DNA from: Blastocystis hominis
Lineage: Eukaryota > Sar > Bigyra > Opalinata > Blastocystidae
Reading direction: 5' to 3'
DNA: 64,000 bases
NCBI RefSeq assembly: GCF_000151665.1
Contig: NW_013171860.1
Span: forward strand, 551,293-615,292
Shown: positions 1 to 12,540 of the stretch, piece after piece
How positions within the stretch are numbered: position 1 is the first letter of the stretch
Layout: each line of letters opens with the position of its first letter
The notes under the pieces: model-generated
Told to the model about the DNA's origin: nothing
Databases searched by the model: none
What the model saw: the letters and a program-made list of their open reading frames with translations, nothing else
Translations under genes and position numbers: made by a program

Positions 1-1266
1 ATTCTCCACATCTCTGAAACTAATCGCTTTGTCTGTGAAAAAGGAGGAATGTGAGTGTCTCAGGTCTATTTTCACTTGATGTCTGACAACCAGATCCCTC
101 ATTGAGCCATTCCTATTGAAATTCCCGCGTAAGAGGAATATAGTTCTTGACCAAGACGAGCCATCGAGAAGACTGCTATTACTGGATCAACATATATCAG
201 ATCATTCGTTGAACCAGCTTCCAGAGTCTATTAGAAATGCTATTCGGAACTTGAATAGTGTTCGCGTGACAGATTATTCGCTTGACCTAGATTACGATTA
301 TTATACGGCTTCTGAGGTTTTCCAAAGTGCTTCTTTTGACATAGGTTTTTTCCAAAGTACTCCCACCAACGTGCATGCCTCCTACATCGTATGAAAAAGT
401 CGGGTCTCTTTTGCATGTGAACCTTCTGGATGAGCAACTTCCTTATAAACATCTTATTGGGAGTGTCTTGCTTGACAAAGTCCCTCAATGCAGAACGGTA
501 GTCAACAAGATCGGAAAAATAGATACCGCATTCCGAACTTTTGACATGGAAGTGCTTGCCGGTGAAAACAACACTCACGTGTCGCTCAACGAAAATGGCT
601 GTCGCTACGATTTCGATTACAGCCGCGTTTACTGGAACTCGCGTCTCCACCACGAACATGCACGCCTTATCAAATCATTCTCTCCTTCAGACATCGTAGC
701 TGATATGTTCTGTGGAGTGGGTCCGTTTTCCATTCCTGCTGCAAAGAAAGGATGCACAGTGTACGCGAATGATCTGAACCCTTCTTGTTTTTACTATTTG
801 AACCGAAACGTGGAGAAAAACCACGTACGACCAGTGAGTGCTTTGCAGTGATCGCTAGGTGGCAAAGAGAATCACCACGTTCAATCTCGATGCAGCCCAT
901 TTCATTGGGTTGCTTCTCTCCTCAAACATTCGCATCACTCAGATTATCATGAATCTGCCTGCTTCTACAGAGCAGTTTTGCTCCGCCTTGCAGGATCGCT
1001 TCGTCGTATTCCAAGCCTTCTCTGTGCTAATGCTTTTAGAACTATTCGCATTTGCCTCCCACGATTCATTGCTATATGTTTAGTACGAGTCAGAGTCCAG
1101 TCCAGGACTGCATTCAGGTAGCGAACGGAGCGGTTGGTGATGCGTCTAGCGATTGGAGCGAGCGTTTGGCCGCCCTTTGTATCCTGAAAACGTGGAGGGT
1201 CGCGTGGTTCGCGATGTGTCGCCGAAGAAGAGAATGACGCTGATTTCGCTGCGATTGCCCTATTGA
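1..1266 (+). CDS. TRM5: tRNA (guanine-37-N1)-methyltransferase, 5'-partial, spliced
   Basis: Trm5 transfers a methyl group from S-adenosylmethionine to N1 of G37 next to the tRNA anticodon. Reading across short introns at about 64-93, 327-357, 825-858, 1006-1039 and 1118-1149 restores one continuous family-like protein. Visible landmarks are PTSYEKVGSL, HLIGSVLLDK, the methyltransferase motif DMFCGVGPFSIPAAKKG, YANDLNP, IIMNLPAS and the C-terminal VRDVSPKKRM, with the stop at 1264-1266. The first exon is open back to the window edge, so the N-terminus is missing. The 31-nt intron at 327-357 joins ASEVFQ to ILPPT. The 825-858 intron could instead be 25 nt. The fifth intron removes an apparent frame change near the end, so the gene is not broken. 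It converges on LSM12. Confidence 0.9.
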
Positions 1267-1489
1267 ATGCGTGTGATTTTCAAAAAAGTGGGCGCGAGGC
1301 GGATGGCTTCAAGGGTTTTTGCTTGGCTTCGGGGATGTGAATCTTCCCATCGTTGAATCGTTGTGCCAATTTTTCATTTCGGATTTGATTCGCACAGGAT
1401 CATAATATAGAGGGAAAACGATTCACAGGGAATGATCGTTTGGGTACAGCACTCATTGCAAGGACTTTGTTTCAACAAATGAATTAGAA

Positions 1490-2115
1490 CTATTTCATAT
1501 TTGATAACTACATCCTCAATTTCTTCATAGAAACTTACCCGTTCTTTCACTTCATTTACATGCTCCTCATTCTCACCTGAAACGTCCGTAACACCATAGG
1601 GAGGCGCAATGGTAACATCTCCATCAACAATAATCGACTCTTCCTTCCATTCGCACACGCCACTAAAACTAAGCAGCAAAGAGAACTAGAACAGCTTTGA
1701 CAAATAGGCAAAGACATAATTGCCATACGGAGAAGTCTTTGGAATCTTTCGGGAAAGTACTTCCTGTTCCATCGCCTTCTTCAAGTGAGTACAAAACCAG
1801 ATCACCTACTTCCTTTTTACTAATCGAATGGTATGAAACGCTTGGAAGTACGATCTCGTCCATCTTTCCTTTCTTAATCACTTTTACACTTTTAATATAA
1901 TCCGTTTTGAGCATCACTATATCGTAGTCCTGTGCACCATCCAATTTCTTTCCTATTCGTCAAGGAAGCGAAAGGAAGGAAAAAGAGAGAAAAAGGATAT
2001 TTAGTACGATAATTCCAGAATTACGATCATAGCAATATATCTCACCACTGATAGTTTCATTGAACGTTGTGACTACTTCAATAGTGTTGCCAATCTGTGC
2101 TGGACTTATATTCAT
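1490..2115 (-). CDS. LSM12: LSM12-like protein (Sm-like plus anticodon-binding-like domain), spliced
   Basis: The N-terminus (IGNTIEVVTTFNETISGEIY, then YDRNSGIIV) reads as an Sm-like fold starting at the ATG at 2115. After an intron at 1948-2007 comes DYDIVMLKTDYIKSVKVI, also typical of LSM12. The C-terminal part (VDGDVTIAPPYGVTDV, then HVNEVKER) matches the AD domain that follows the Sm domain in this family. A 31-nt intron at 1508-1538 takes the frame to SNMK and the stop at 1490-1492. One or two further short introns are needed around 1650-1800; their exact ends are uncertain. LSM12 proteins are reported in RNA metabolism and ataxin-2 complexes; the role here is by analogy. A TTTGTTGA sequence follows the stop. 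Confidence 0.75.
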
Positions 2116-2684
2116 ATCCGTTCTATACCGTAACGATGAATATCACAGAAAATTACTGGTTCGTGGTGTCAAAAACCGGATAGTAGATGAGAATAAGACT
2201 ACCCGAATTTAAGCTGTGCCGCGGTTAATGACTCCATTTTGAGGAGTAGATTTTGCTGTCGATTCGGATATTGTTTGACTATCTACACCAGAATGTTAGA
2301 AAATAGATTCTATAGGCTTTCTTATGCAACATCTCAAAGATTGGCTTTCATTCAAACGTCATCAACTTTGCTCTGTCCTGTGTAGCGTAGGAATAATCTC
2401 ATTACGAAAACAAAATTCGATTCCTTTACGATTTCAGCCTTTGAGGATAATCACAAAGGAGGATTTGTCTCTTTTGCTTATAGACCATTGGCATAATAGT
2501 GAGTTGGGAGCATACTGCATGTAAATATATATTTACATAAGTGAAAGCTGATATAGTAACATCGTATTATTACTACGGGTGGTTTCCTGACGAGACATCC
2601 TAATTTCTGTCCCCTCCTCATATTTCTTTCCCTCCTCCAACAACGAAATCACGATCCATATCTCAACAAACAATCCATTCACCC
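2116..2684. other. Intergenic region between LSM12 and OST48 genes
   Basis: This is presumed upstream DNA of LSM12 plus the 3' flank of OST48, including AACAAACA at 2665-2672 (TGTTTGTT on the minus strand). A plus-strand ATG at 2293 opens a short stretch with a basic, presequence-like start (MLENRFYRLSYA). It could be a small spliced gene, but no family is recognisable and the exon ends are unclear. Confidence 0.4.
2665..2672 (-). terminator. TGTTTGTT 3'-end motif of the OST48 gene
   Basis: The exact octamer TGTTTGTT lies shortly after the OST48 stop codon. In Blastocystis this octamer lies just downstream of polyadenylation sites. The same sequence follows EF-1alpha here, and related forms (TTGTTTGAA, CTGTTTGAG) follow topoisomerase II and Elp4. 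Confidence 0.65.
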
Positions 2685-4259
2685 TTAATCTCTCTTTTCC
2701 TTCTCCCCAGCGAACAAAAACACAAACACGAAACAAACAAATCCGGCCATGACCACCATCGTGCTACGTCTAACCTTCTTCTCTCTCTCGCCCCTACTTG
2801 ACATAGTAAGGATAAGCCGCCAGAATAAAGCGAGGGAATTCGTTGTGCTTGAACGGCCGGATGCTCACCTGCGTATTCTCGTTAATGAACGAGACTCCTT
2901 GTCTCTGGTAGAAGAGTCGGAACTTGTACACTCCGTACACATCGGGTACATGAATGATCTGCATCGTGACTCGCTCTCATCGACCTACCGTCGAATAGTC
3001 TCCATTGTCGTGCTCCTCCACATAGGTGAGATTCTGTCGAATATAAGGGTTGAGCATGACGAACTCGAGCTGCAGATCGTCGGTCTGCGCGTCACTTCCT
3101 TTCCCTTCGCTCACTTTGTAAGGCTTCCACTCGCTCCCGTCCCACTCCTGCACGTTCACCGAGTACCACAGCTCGTCCTTCACGCGGTACACCACGTTGT
3201 TGCCCGCCACCTCCGGCCGGCCATAGCTAGGAGTGAGGAGAGCGTGACAAAACGCACTGAGAGGTGGGGAGGTTGGGCTGTTGAACTTCCTGCACCAGGA
3301 TTTCGTGGGTGGGCTCGATGCGGTTTTCGGCGCGGATGTACTTCGCGTGCTCGATGTTCTGCACGCGGAGATACCCGGCGAGCTTGCAGAGCCCTGCATA
3401 AGAGAGAGAGAAGGGACGTACAGAGAGACAGCTGGTCGCCCAGGACTTTGTTATCCGGATTCTCCGCGTAGAACGCGTCGCTGAAGAACGCCAGAGAGCC
3501 GGAGAGCACGAAGCGGTTGTTGTAGCGAGTCTGCACAGCGGCGATCAGCGTGATGCCTCCGGCCGAGTTCTGGCTGGCGCCTTCGCTCGAAAGCGAGGTC
3601 GTCGCGTAGTCGCCCGAGACGATGGGCATCGCCAGCACGTTGTTGGGGTCGATTCGCAGACCGTATCCTTGGTAGGTGACGGAGCCAGAGCGAGTGGCCA
3701 GATCTCCCACCAAACGGGAAATCTACAGATGACTCCCAACGGCAGAGCAAAGACCTTCAGGTAATTCGTCGTCTGGAACTTCGTGTGGCGGATGTTGCTC
3801 GCGTCGGGAACAGCCGTGAAATGATCGACAACACTGCTGCCCTTAGGATCGATTTCAACGCCAGCGTATCCAGCGAGAGTACGAACGAAACTCGAAGGAT
3901 CGCCCGAAAACATCACAAAAATATCGCCATGGAAGTCTAAAAAGCTGCGGAAGGCCTTGGCATTCAGACTACTGTACTTACTATCCGAGTTGACCATTAA
4001 AATAATGTTGTCATATTTGGACTCTCCATACTTCACGATTTCAAAAGAATCCTCCAGAACAAGGAACGTCAACTCACATCCATGGTCTGTACAGTTAAAT
4101 GCAATAGAAAATCCAGGTACTTTTCAGATTGGAGAAAAACTGAGAGTGAGTGCGCTCGAAGCTCATGTCCTCTAAAAGAGCGAGAACCCTCTTTCCTGGA
4201 ACTGGATAAACGGTTGCAAGAGTAGTCGCAATAACAAGAAGCAAGAATACAGTCTTCAT
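2685..4259 (-). CDS. DDOST: Oligosaccharyltransferase 48-kDa subunit (OST48/WBP1), spliced
   Basis: This is the non-catalytic OST48/Wbp1 subunit of the ER complex that N-glycosylates proteins. The start at 4259 gives a signal peptide (MKTVFLLLVIATTLATVYPV) followed by GKRVLALLED, the usual start of the mature protein. Further family blocks are DNIILMVNSDSKYSS, FLDFHGDIFVMFSG, AVPDASNIRHTKFQTTNYL, ALPLGVICRFPVWWEI and RPFKHNEFPRF, then AYPYY before a C-terminal membrane helix (MVVMAGFVCFVFVFLF) and a short basic tail. Several short introns are implied. A 28-nt one just after PYYVK joins the last exon to the stop at 2685-2687. TGTTTGTT follows 12 nt past the stop on the coding strand. Confidence 0.9.
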
Positions 4260-4409
4260 AATGAGAAATGAACGTTTTGAACAATGCAGAAATCGGGAGG
4301 AAAAACGGAATTCCAACAAACAAGGGTAAATCAAAACTGTCCTGCATTTTTGACAAACAAACGACGATGAAGGATTTATGAAACCGCCTACATGTCAGCA
4401 AAATAGCTA

Positions 4410-6947
4410 TTACACCGTACAATAAGCACACTCAAGACCGCCAATAGAAAAAGGGAAATTCGATCGTTTTTTAGACTTCTTACTTCCATATCGCGTGTGC
4501 TCTGCATAAGTTGCATCCGAAACACTTCGAGTGTAGGGAGGAGGCGAGTGGGAGATGGGAGAATGGGAAGCGGATGTCGGAGGCAGGGAGGCTTGTGGAT
4601 AATTGGCGGACAGACGCAAATGAGGCGGGGGAATGAGGAGGTCATTCATCGGCTTTGCAAATGCTGTGTAGGGAGAACTCGCCGTGCTGGAGGCGAGAAG
4701 ATGTCTGGATTCGGGGAGATCGCGATAGGAATGCTCTTCCGAGAGTCTACCGATCAGGAAGCGAACGGGCAAAAGAGAACCGCTTCCATTGAATCACGAT
4801 GATGGTGAGCAGAAAGAAAATCACGACGATGACGCCGGTGATCATAACGGTCCGAAACACGGACGTGTGCATCGCCAATTGGTTGGGATTGCTCCACATG
4901 TGCCGATCGATGGGCTCCGTCACGAGTCTCTCTGGGCGTTATCGACAGAGAGAAAAAAAGAAGTACCATTGTCTCGCTGAGGATGAGCCACTTCGCACTG
5001 GAGAAAAACGCCGAAATGCTGGACGGCGGGGGAGAGAGGAATGCTGCCCATGCCCCCCATGGCAGATTGATGATGGTTGATCGCGTTGGTGAGGAGGATG
5101 TGACCTACGATTGATCGGAGAGCAACAAAACGCAGGAATACCTTTGCGATCAAAAACGCTGCAGTAGCTGACGCCATCAAAATTGCTGGTAATTCCGATT
5201 TCCAAGAAAGAGGGATACAAGGATACATGGTTGACAGAGTATTGAAAGGATTCAGGCTGCATCGGCTCTTTCCGATAGCCGCTTTTATCAAAATACAAGC
5301 GAGATCGTTTTGAGATGCGATTCGATTTCGCGAGTGATTCCTCTTCGCGTTGATTGAAATCCATCGGAATGCGCAATAACGAATCACTCAGCGCGTTCGC
5401 GCGATTCTCCAATTCATTCCTTCGCTGCTGTCCATCGGATCGAGGACTGGAATTCACAGGAATTGTGTTCTTTAAAACGTTTTCTCGCTCCTCTTTACGC
5501 AGATTGGAGGGAGTAGGATTGCTCATTGGCTTTCCTCCCTTCCCCGATTCTCCTTTGCTTGGATTGGTCGATATCCTGGGATTACTTTTGAAAAGGCTTT
5601 TGTCTCGGTTGACAATATTCTGAATTTCCGAGTTGATTTCACTGTACAATTTTGCCAAGTTTTTCGCTTTTCGAGCCACTTCTTCAGGATCCAATTTACG
5701 CTTTTCTTGCCTTTTCTCTTCCTTTTCGATGCTTTTCTCTTTGTCTTCTTCTTGGATTTTGTCTTCGTCTACCATCGTATCGTCATCCACACGATTCATT
5801 TTGTTCGATTCTTCTGCTGCAATCTCGTCTCCTATCACAAGAAGCGCTTTTTTATCGATCGTTCCTACTCCTTTTGGTTTCTTTTGATTCGCTTCACTTT
5901 CGTCTTCTGGTTTCTTTTTAGCTTCTTGGTCTTTCTCAGCTTCCATTTCAGCTTCTGTGGCACTTTGAGTTTCGTCTTCTGGCAATATCAACTTTGATTT
6001 TGACTTCAACTTTGCTAACAGCTCTTCATCCATCTCGTTTCCATTTGATTCTGTTTCACCTGCTGCTCTTTCTACTGCTGTTTCACCTTTTCCTGTTTCT
6101 ACTGCTGTTTCACCTTTTCCTGTTTCTATTTCTGCTTCTTTTCCTACTTTAGTTTCTCCTTTTATCTCTCCATTCGAATCCTTTAGATTCTTCATTTCAA
6201 TACCATTATCATTATCATGCTTGTCATTATCACCATTATCATTATCATCACTTTGAAGAGAACTACCAATAGTACGACTGGTACCAGTCTCAGAAAAACG
6301 AGATGACTCTTTCGAATGTTTCATACCTCTACTAGCTCTTGTTTCTACGGGTGTTAACTCCAAAACATCATCTCGATTATTACTTACGTCAGACCTTGCA
6401 GGAGATCTGCCTTCTTTCATTTCTAAATTCTCCATAAGATACTCTGAGTTCGCAGAATGTTTGGTCAATTTCGGATCTTCATTCACACGATTCTCATCAT
6501 CGTTTTTATCTTCTGCTCTACGTTCCAAACCATTGCCTAACTCTATATGTCAACATTAAAAATAGGCGCCTACCTGGATTTTCTTCTTTTCTCTCACTAC
6601 TGTTACAACTACTTGAAACCAACCTCTTTGAAGAATGAATATTATTCAGATTATCATCATTTTTACATCTCAATTTTGTACAACTCCTTTTGTCAACACA
6701 TCCTTTACCAACAGGCATAAATCCAGAAAGCTTCGCATCGTATCCATCCTTACATTCGGAATTCCCTTCTAAAGTTACAAACGAACCCATAATACTCACT
6801 ATTTTTAGGAATTACTCTGGGTGAAGATATTACGGGTTCTGATGCATCTATTTTCCTTGAACGAATAGATTCATATAAGTCTTCGGGAGATCCATGTACT
6901 GTTACTGTACAAAGTACTATTCGTCACAGAAACACGCATTTTGTTAC
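4410..6947 (-). CDS. Single-span membrane protein with long acidic low-complexity region, spliced
   Basis: I do not recognise a family. The visible core is a long charged region rich in Glu, Lys and Asp, with a near-perfect double repeat of EIETGKGETAVETGKGETAV type around 6040-6150. It is followed by an ordered stretch with GITSNFDGVSYCSVFDRK, then a hydrophobic helix (VMITGVIVVIFFLLTIIVI) near 4810-4870 and a Pro/Ser-rich, lysine-containing tail ending at 4410. Upstream exons include a Cys-containing segment (GFMPVGKGCVDKRSC). Introns of 31 nt (about 6779-6809) and 37 nt (about 6540-6576) join these blocks in frame. The start is uncertain, near 6947. The layout suggests a type I membrane protein with a short cytoplasmic tail. 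It is divergent from ELP4. Confidence 0.6.
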
Positions 6948-7068
6948 AAAAACATAGTAGTAGCACGCTGTTATATGCGCTTATAATCATAAGAATTCCA
7001 TGCTACTCTAACAGCTCAATCCAGAATTAACCCGCGGTTATTCGGTTACTTTCATTTTTACAGAACAA

Positions 7069-8132
7069 ATGTCCTCCTTTCGGAGATTTGCCCCGATTTC
7101 CGCTCAGAGATCGATTCCTAGTGGCCCGAAACTCTCTGGGACAAAATCATGGCTCTATGGGCAAAGTCTCATTTCCACTGGATGCAAAGATTTGGACACT
7201 GCTCTCGGTTCCGGGATTCCTTTGGGGTCCATTGTTGTTTTATCGGAGGAACTATTCTGCTCTCAGATGAGAACCTTCGAAAAGTTGTTTGTTTCGGAAG
7301 GTATTCGCTCTAAGCAACGAGTTCTGATCATTTCTTCTCTTCCCAAAGATGAGGTGGATGATTTTCTAACAAAGATGCCTGCACTGAAAGAAGTTCCTGA
7401 GCCAACGAAAAAGGAAGCGCCAAAGTCTGCATTCAGGAGTCTCGAGTCGTCGTCCTTGCAACCCATCTTGCCCAAGTATGCCAGTATGTGTGTCTTTTTT
7501 CAGGTTTACAGTAGACGCTGTAGATTCGGTTGAATTTTGCCATGGCTTCGATTTGAGTAAATGGGAGCAGGATATGTCATTATTTTCGTCTGTGGTGATC
7601 GTTCATGTGGATAATGACCCCGCTTTCTTCGTGAAGAAAGTGATCTCAGCAGTCCATTCGTTTGTCTCCCTCTGTTCGAAAGAATCTGTTGTGGGTCGAA
7701 TTATATTGGATGTTGCAGAGATCCTCGGGCAGGACGTAAAAGCGTTCTCACGTTTGATACCGATAGGAACGACTGCAAATGGAGCTGTTTTCACGACTTC
7801 CCTCCCTTCTTCGCTCCAGCAACTGCGTTTTGCTGACACTCCTTTTGGGTGAGCTGAACGGAATGAAAGCTCTCCGCTTCGCTAATTGTATCGTTCATCT
7901 TCAGCCTTGGCAAGGTACGATGCAGAGCGCTGCATAAACGTCAGACATCACGCCGCCGACCGAGTACAGAGACACAACGAGTCTGCTGCACGTTCTTCGG
8001 TTGCCATCGCAGCTGTCTTTGTATACGAATCCGAAGAATATTTTCATTTACGGAATCAAGCGAACAACACACTCGCTACGACTATCCGAACTGCGAATCC
8101 CTCCGCAAGGTCATTCATTAGAGTTGTTTTAG
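7069..8132 (+). CDS. ELP4: Elongator complex subunit Elp4, spliced
   Basis: Elp4 belongs to the RecA-like Elp4-5-6 ring of Elongator, which acts in wobble-uridine modification of tRNA. The N-terminal block (STGCKDLDTALGSGIPLGSI) is the family's degenerate P-loop region. FCHGFDLSKWEQDM and ILDVAEILGQDVKAFSRLIP follow. The last exon reads SLLHVLRLPSQLSLYTNP, then IYGIKRTTHSLRLSELRIPP and a stop at 8130-8132. A 28-nt intron (7476-7503) and a 30-nt intron (about 7914-7943) fit cleanly. One more junction near 7800-7850 is needed, but I could not fix its ends. CTGTTTGAG lies 5 nt after the stop. Confidence 0.8.
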
Positions 8133-8365
8133 AACCTGTTTGAGTAGACACACGCTGGTTCGTGTAGAGTGCTAGCTGCTTGATCTTTACTCGTTCAGAG
8201 AGGGAAGGAATTAGTGAAACTTCGTATTCTGGTTGTTTGATGAATCACCCAAAACACAATTAGAGCAAATGTTGGCACAGCAAAAACTTGAATTTCGAAA
8301 CATGACAACCGTGATGGTTTTGATCAGTTATCACTTATTTTTCTACATCACGGCCAATTTTTGAA

Positions 8366-11300
8366 ATGATTTTGAAAGCAACACTAAGGCAGGGTGGCTC
8401 AGAAGACATAAGTATCAACATCGATGAAAACTCAAGCGTTGCTGATCTACGCAGTTTTCTGGCAGTATTCTATTCTTTTTTGATACAATGTTTAGCAACA
8501 TGTTAACCGTGATGCTAGTCGTATTTCCATCTATGTTAATGGTTCTTCCGTGAGTGACGACTTGGGAATTCAAGAAACGGGCCTTCAGGATGGAGATACC
8601 TTTCAGTACAGCATAGCAACAAAAAAGCAAATCTATACGTTCAATTGGAATGGAAAGTTCATCAAGCCGGAGATTAATGTAGATTTATCGATCAGCGATG
8701 TGGAGGTACTGGTCTCGAATGTATGAAATCGAGTTTGCTCGTTGATTCGTAGAAGTTGCCGTTTCTGCGCAACATAGCATTTCAGATGCGTTGTGACGAC
8801 TTCATCATCGATGACAAGACGAAATCGATCGGTGAATACCCCATATCAAACACCGATATCATTACTCTCGAAATTGTCGTAGTTGATGTCAAAGTGACTC
8901 TACCAACGGGCAACGAGAAAACCTACTCTATCCTCAAGAATAAAACAGTTCGCGATTTGAAAGAGCTCATCGCCGTATTCGTCTTAGCCTTAAATTCAGT
9001 TTTTTTAGACATCTCTCTGCATCGCTCCCAATTACCCCTATCTTTTAAACAACAGCGATCCACTCGACGACACCACCCCCATTCAGGCCATCGATCTGAG
9101 CACTGCATCCTTGTTTTGCTCCATTCGGATTCTGATTCAGCTTCCAAGCGGCGACTCCGTTCCGATTTTTTGGGATATCGCATCCAACCTGACGGCCACC
9201 GTTGATTTTCTCATCTCTGCGCTGATTTCTGTTAAAACTCGGGGTGGAATCCTATTCCGTAGAACCGGCACATTCAGCTCAGCCCAACGGACACTGTTTC
9301 TCTGTACAACCGCGGCGAACTCATCAGCCCCTCGCTCTCCCTGCTTTCCTTTTTGAAGGTCCGCGACAGCCAGATCGTAGCGAAGGTCTACAACCGCTAC
9401 TCTAATCTCGGCCTCATGATCCAGCACAAAAAGCTGCGAAGAAGACTCGTTCTGACGCAGGACGTGACCGTGTCGCAGTTGAAGCAGTTCTGTTTGGTAG
9501 TGCTGCGCGGCTTTTCGATGACGGGCAGGACTTGTACAGCCTCAGCGCGCTCAACACGCGGCTTTATTACAACGGGTCGGAGATGGAGGACGAGAAGCTC
9601 GTGAGCTTCTACGGCATCGCGACCACGACGTTTCTCTTCATGACCACGGAGGAAGAAGTCCAGAAACTGTGTCGATCGCGAGCGGAACTGACGCGTAGAG
9701 AGCCGCAGGCGATCGACCAGGAGTTCCGATCGCTGGTTCGCGAGAAGGCGAGGAGCAATTCGCAGCTGCTGCACTGCGCCAAGTGGCTGCTGGAGTGCTT
9801 CGCCCGCGGGCTGCTGGCGCCGAAGGAGTTCGTGGCGTGCATCGGGGACATCTACCGATGGATCGCGGGCTGCAAGGACGCCGCGCTGATCACGCTGCTG
9901 GCGAAGATTCTGTGCCGGCTGTTCGAGAGTAGCGATGGAAGGGGGCTGTGAGTGCAGACGCCGCGGAGCTCCCGACGCTGCCCGAAGCGATCCGGCACGT
10001 GATGGCGGGCCTGATGTTCAGTCTGAGCAAGAACGCGTACGAGGGAACGCCGTACTGCGTGGACCTGATCGCGCAGTTGTACGCGCGGAGTGGGGTCGAA
10101 GGGCATGGTTGAGGGGTAGACGAGGAGGCGATTGGGCGCTCTTCGTGGATCAACACGCTGTTCTACCAGCTGTACTCGGTTCTCTTTCTGATCGGCACCA
10201 TTCCGGACGAAATGGCTTCCAGTCTCCAGCAGCTGCTGACCGTTTTGGTGGCGATGCACACGAAGGACCCCACGCTCGAGTTCAAGAACGCGCTCACGCC
10301 CGACAAGCTCTTCCTCAACCGCTATCCCGAGCTGGAGCAGGCATTTCACCCGATCGCGATGGGGCTGCTGGAGACGATGAACGACGCGCTGTCGATCGGG
10401 TATATTTTGGAGCACTACTTCGACGACGCGGAGATCGTGCTGGCGATCATTCACAAGAACGCGTTGCTGACGATGATCCAGGACAAATCGTCGCGAACGC
10501 GATACGCTGCGACGCTGATCGTGCCGACGGTGCGATGTCTGAATGTGTTCAATCAGCACGAGGAGATCACTCCCTATTTCGCGACGGTTCTCGCGATTCT
10601 TTGCTCGGAGAACTGTGGGATTGTGGAATAGGGAGGTGAGTCGTAGGGAATCTGCTGAGTCCAGTGATCGAGTCGCAAGATTTTATGACGGTTATCATCT
10701 CGCTGACACGTCAATTCACCGATCCTTATCTTCGAAACGTGTTTCTGTTCGTGTTGACGCAGCTGGCGAATGGTAAGGACTCAAGGAGAAGGAGTGAAGT
10801 GCAGCCGAAGCGCTGCGTGCCTCGCTGATTCAGAACCCCGATATTTTCCTTCCCTATCTGAACGACGGGGAAGTCTTCGACCCGCGGAAGTCCTCGTTCT
10901 CGTCGAGTCCGAACGCGGAGCGACTGCTCGTTTTGTTTGAAAGCGTGTGGCGAACGGACGGCGGCCATCCGATCCCTCGCGATCGGATGCTCGGGATCTT
11001 GTCGGTTCTGGCGCAGCATTGTGGGTTTTAGGTGCGAACGGCTGACGTGTAGCGATCACAACGATGCTGAACGAGATGATTCCCGTTGTAGACGAGGCGA
11101 TTTTGCAAATCCTTCATGGCAATCGAGACAGCACCGAGGTTCTGAACTGGTCGCAGTTCTGCCACTCCGTCGCTCTCTACTATAACAGCCTTCTCTCTGC
11201 AATACGATCCAACCGACTGGCTCTTCATTTTGACGGATCCCTGAATTGCCAGGCCGTTAACTTTATAGTTTTCTATATTCAGAATTCTGGAATTCCAGAA

Positions 11301-12189
11301 ATTCTATCCAATTCACCCGATTACAATGATTGGTTGTCGTTTTTCCTATTAATTGTGGAGGACTTGTATTCCACCAGCAAAGAGTTGCCTGATCGTAGCG
11401 TGTTTGTTTTTTTCTTTGAGCCGTGTAGTGCAGATCCGACGTTCCTACCTCTTTGAAACGAATCTTTTAGAGGCTGTGATTCACTGCTTGGCTTATTCCA
11501 TGGCGATCGAGCGAGACGATCAAGTGGCACAGCTCACGGCTGCGGTGCAGCACATCATCGAGGCCTGTAGAAGCGAGTGCGGAGCGTGAGGACTAGATCG
11601 AAGCGATATTGAGCGAATCGCGTCCTTCCTGCTTCCTGACATGATGAAATTGCTGTCAAAACACGAGGCGAAGAAATACGAAGAAACCATCTTCGATTTT
11701 TGCACGCGATCGCTGGTTACTTGTGAGGAGATTCAATTGGTGTGTGAGCGTGTAGACGAGCTCTACGCAAGCTTCATCGAGCAGGGCTTTGAGAGCTTTT
11801 TGGAGTTCATTCGAGAGCGAAGAGAGCAGAATAAGAGCTTCGATAAGTTTGTGATCCGAATGATGGAGAAGTTTAGTTTCATCAGTAGGAGAAAAAAGGG
11901 GAAGGGTGCGAGCGTAGATGTTCCGGACTCGCTGATTCGGGCGATTTCGCTGGGATACGAAATGATCTCCGAGAATATTTATTTTGAAAACGAAGTTTTA
12001 CAGATTGCTGGGGAGATTTTGGAACTACCGGAATGGGAATTGGACGACGGGGAGGATTTGGATCTCGCGGTGGAATGCTTGAACACTCTGATGTCCACGT
12101 CGGAAACGCTGAGCAAGGAGGAGAAGGGAGTTTTGAAGCAAGCCTTGAAGCGAATTCACAGACAGAGCTGTTCTTGTGTTGTCTTGTAG
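8366..12189 (+). CDS. Tandem ubiquitin-like domains plus alpha-helical repeat protein with C-terminal CaaL box, spliced
   Basis: The ATG at 8366 starts a ubiquitin-like fold (MILKATLRQGG, then DENSSVADLRSFL, then VSDDLGIQETGLQDGDTF). A 31-nt intron at 8465-8495 restores the frame. At least two or three more ubiquitin-like blocks follow (for example DVKVTLPTGNEKTYSILKNK and LMIQHKKLRRRLVLTQDVTV), up to about 9640. From there to the end the protein is helical, with repeated hydrophobic and acidic helices like armadillo or HEAT arrays. The last residues are SCSCVVL, a CaaX box with leucine, which predicts geranylgeranylation and membrane attachment. Many short introns are required, and several exon joins near 10,000, 10,640 and 11,030 are approximate. 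The family is unrecognised. The whole is too large for a simple ubiquitin fusion. Confidence 0.65.
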
Positions 12190-12540
12190 TTTGTGTAAAG
12201 CAGAGTTTCTTTTTGTTTCTTGTTTCTTTTGAATTAAAGTGAGGAGTGAGTGGTAGACATACATATATATTTATATATATAGGGAAGGACAGATTGGACT
12301 TAAAAAGCAAACGCGCGACTATATTGATACTAATAGATAGAGTCAGTATTATAAATAGGATTTGGAAAGTGTTTCCAACTCGTTACACATATCATAATAC
12401 AAATAGGAAGAAAATAGCAGGGTGTTACACAACATTTTTCGCCATAACACAAATACCATAGTATACAATCTTTTCAGACTGCTTCATTCGTAATCATCAA
12501 AGTTCTCTACTATCTTGCACAAAACATAAACAATTCTAAA
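12190..12540. other. AT-rich intergenic region upstream of topoisomerase II
   Basis: A short AT-rich spacer between two plus-strand genes, with a TA-rich stretch near 12,260-12,285. I see no coding sequence or RNA gene in it. It probably holds the 3' end of the ubiquitin-like gene and the promoter of topoisomerase II. Confidence 0.5.

Noticed and set aside
1150-1237. Apparent frame break near the end of Trm5
   Set aside because: A 32-nt intron at 1118-1149 restores the conserved C-terminus, so no break is needed.
2324-2524. 66-residue plus-strand ORF between LSM12 and OST48
   Set aside because: No recognisable motif; a longer, presequence-like reading from 2293 is equally possible but unsupported. 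Left as a note in the intergenic entry.
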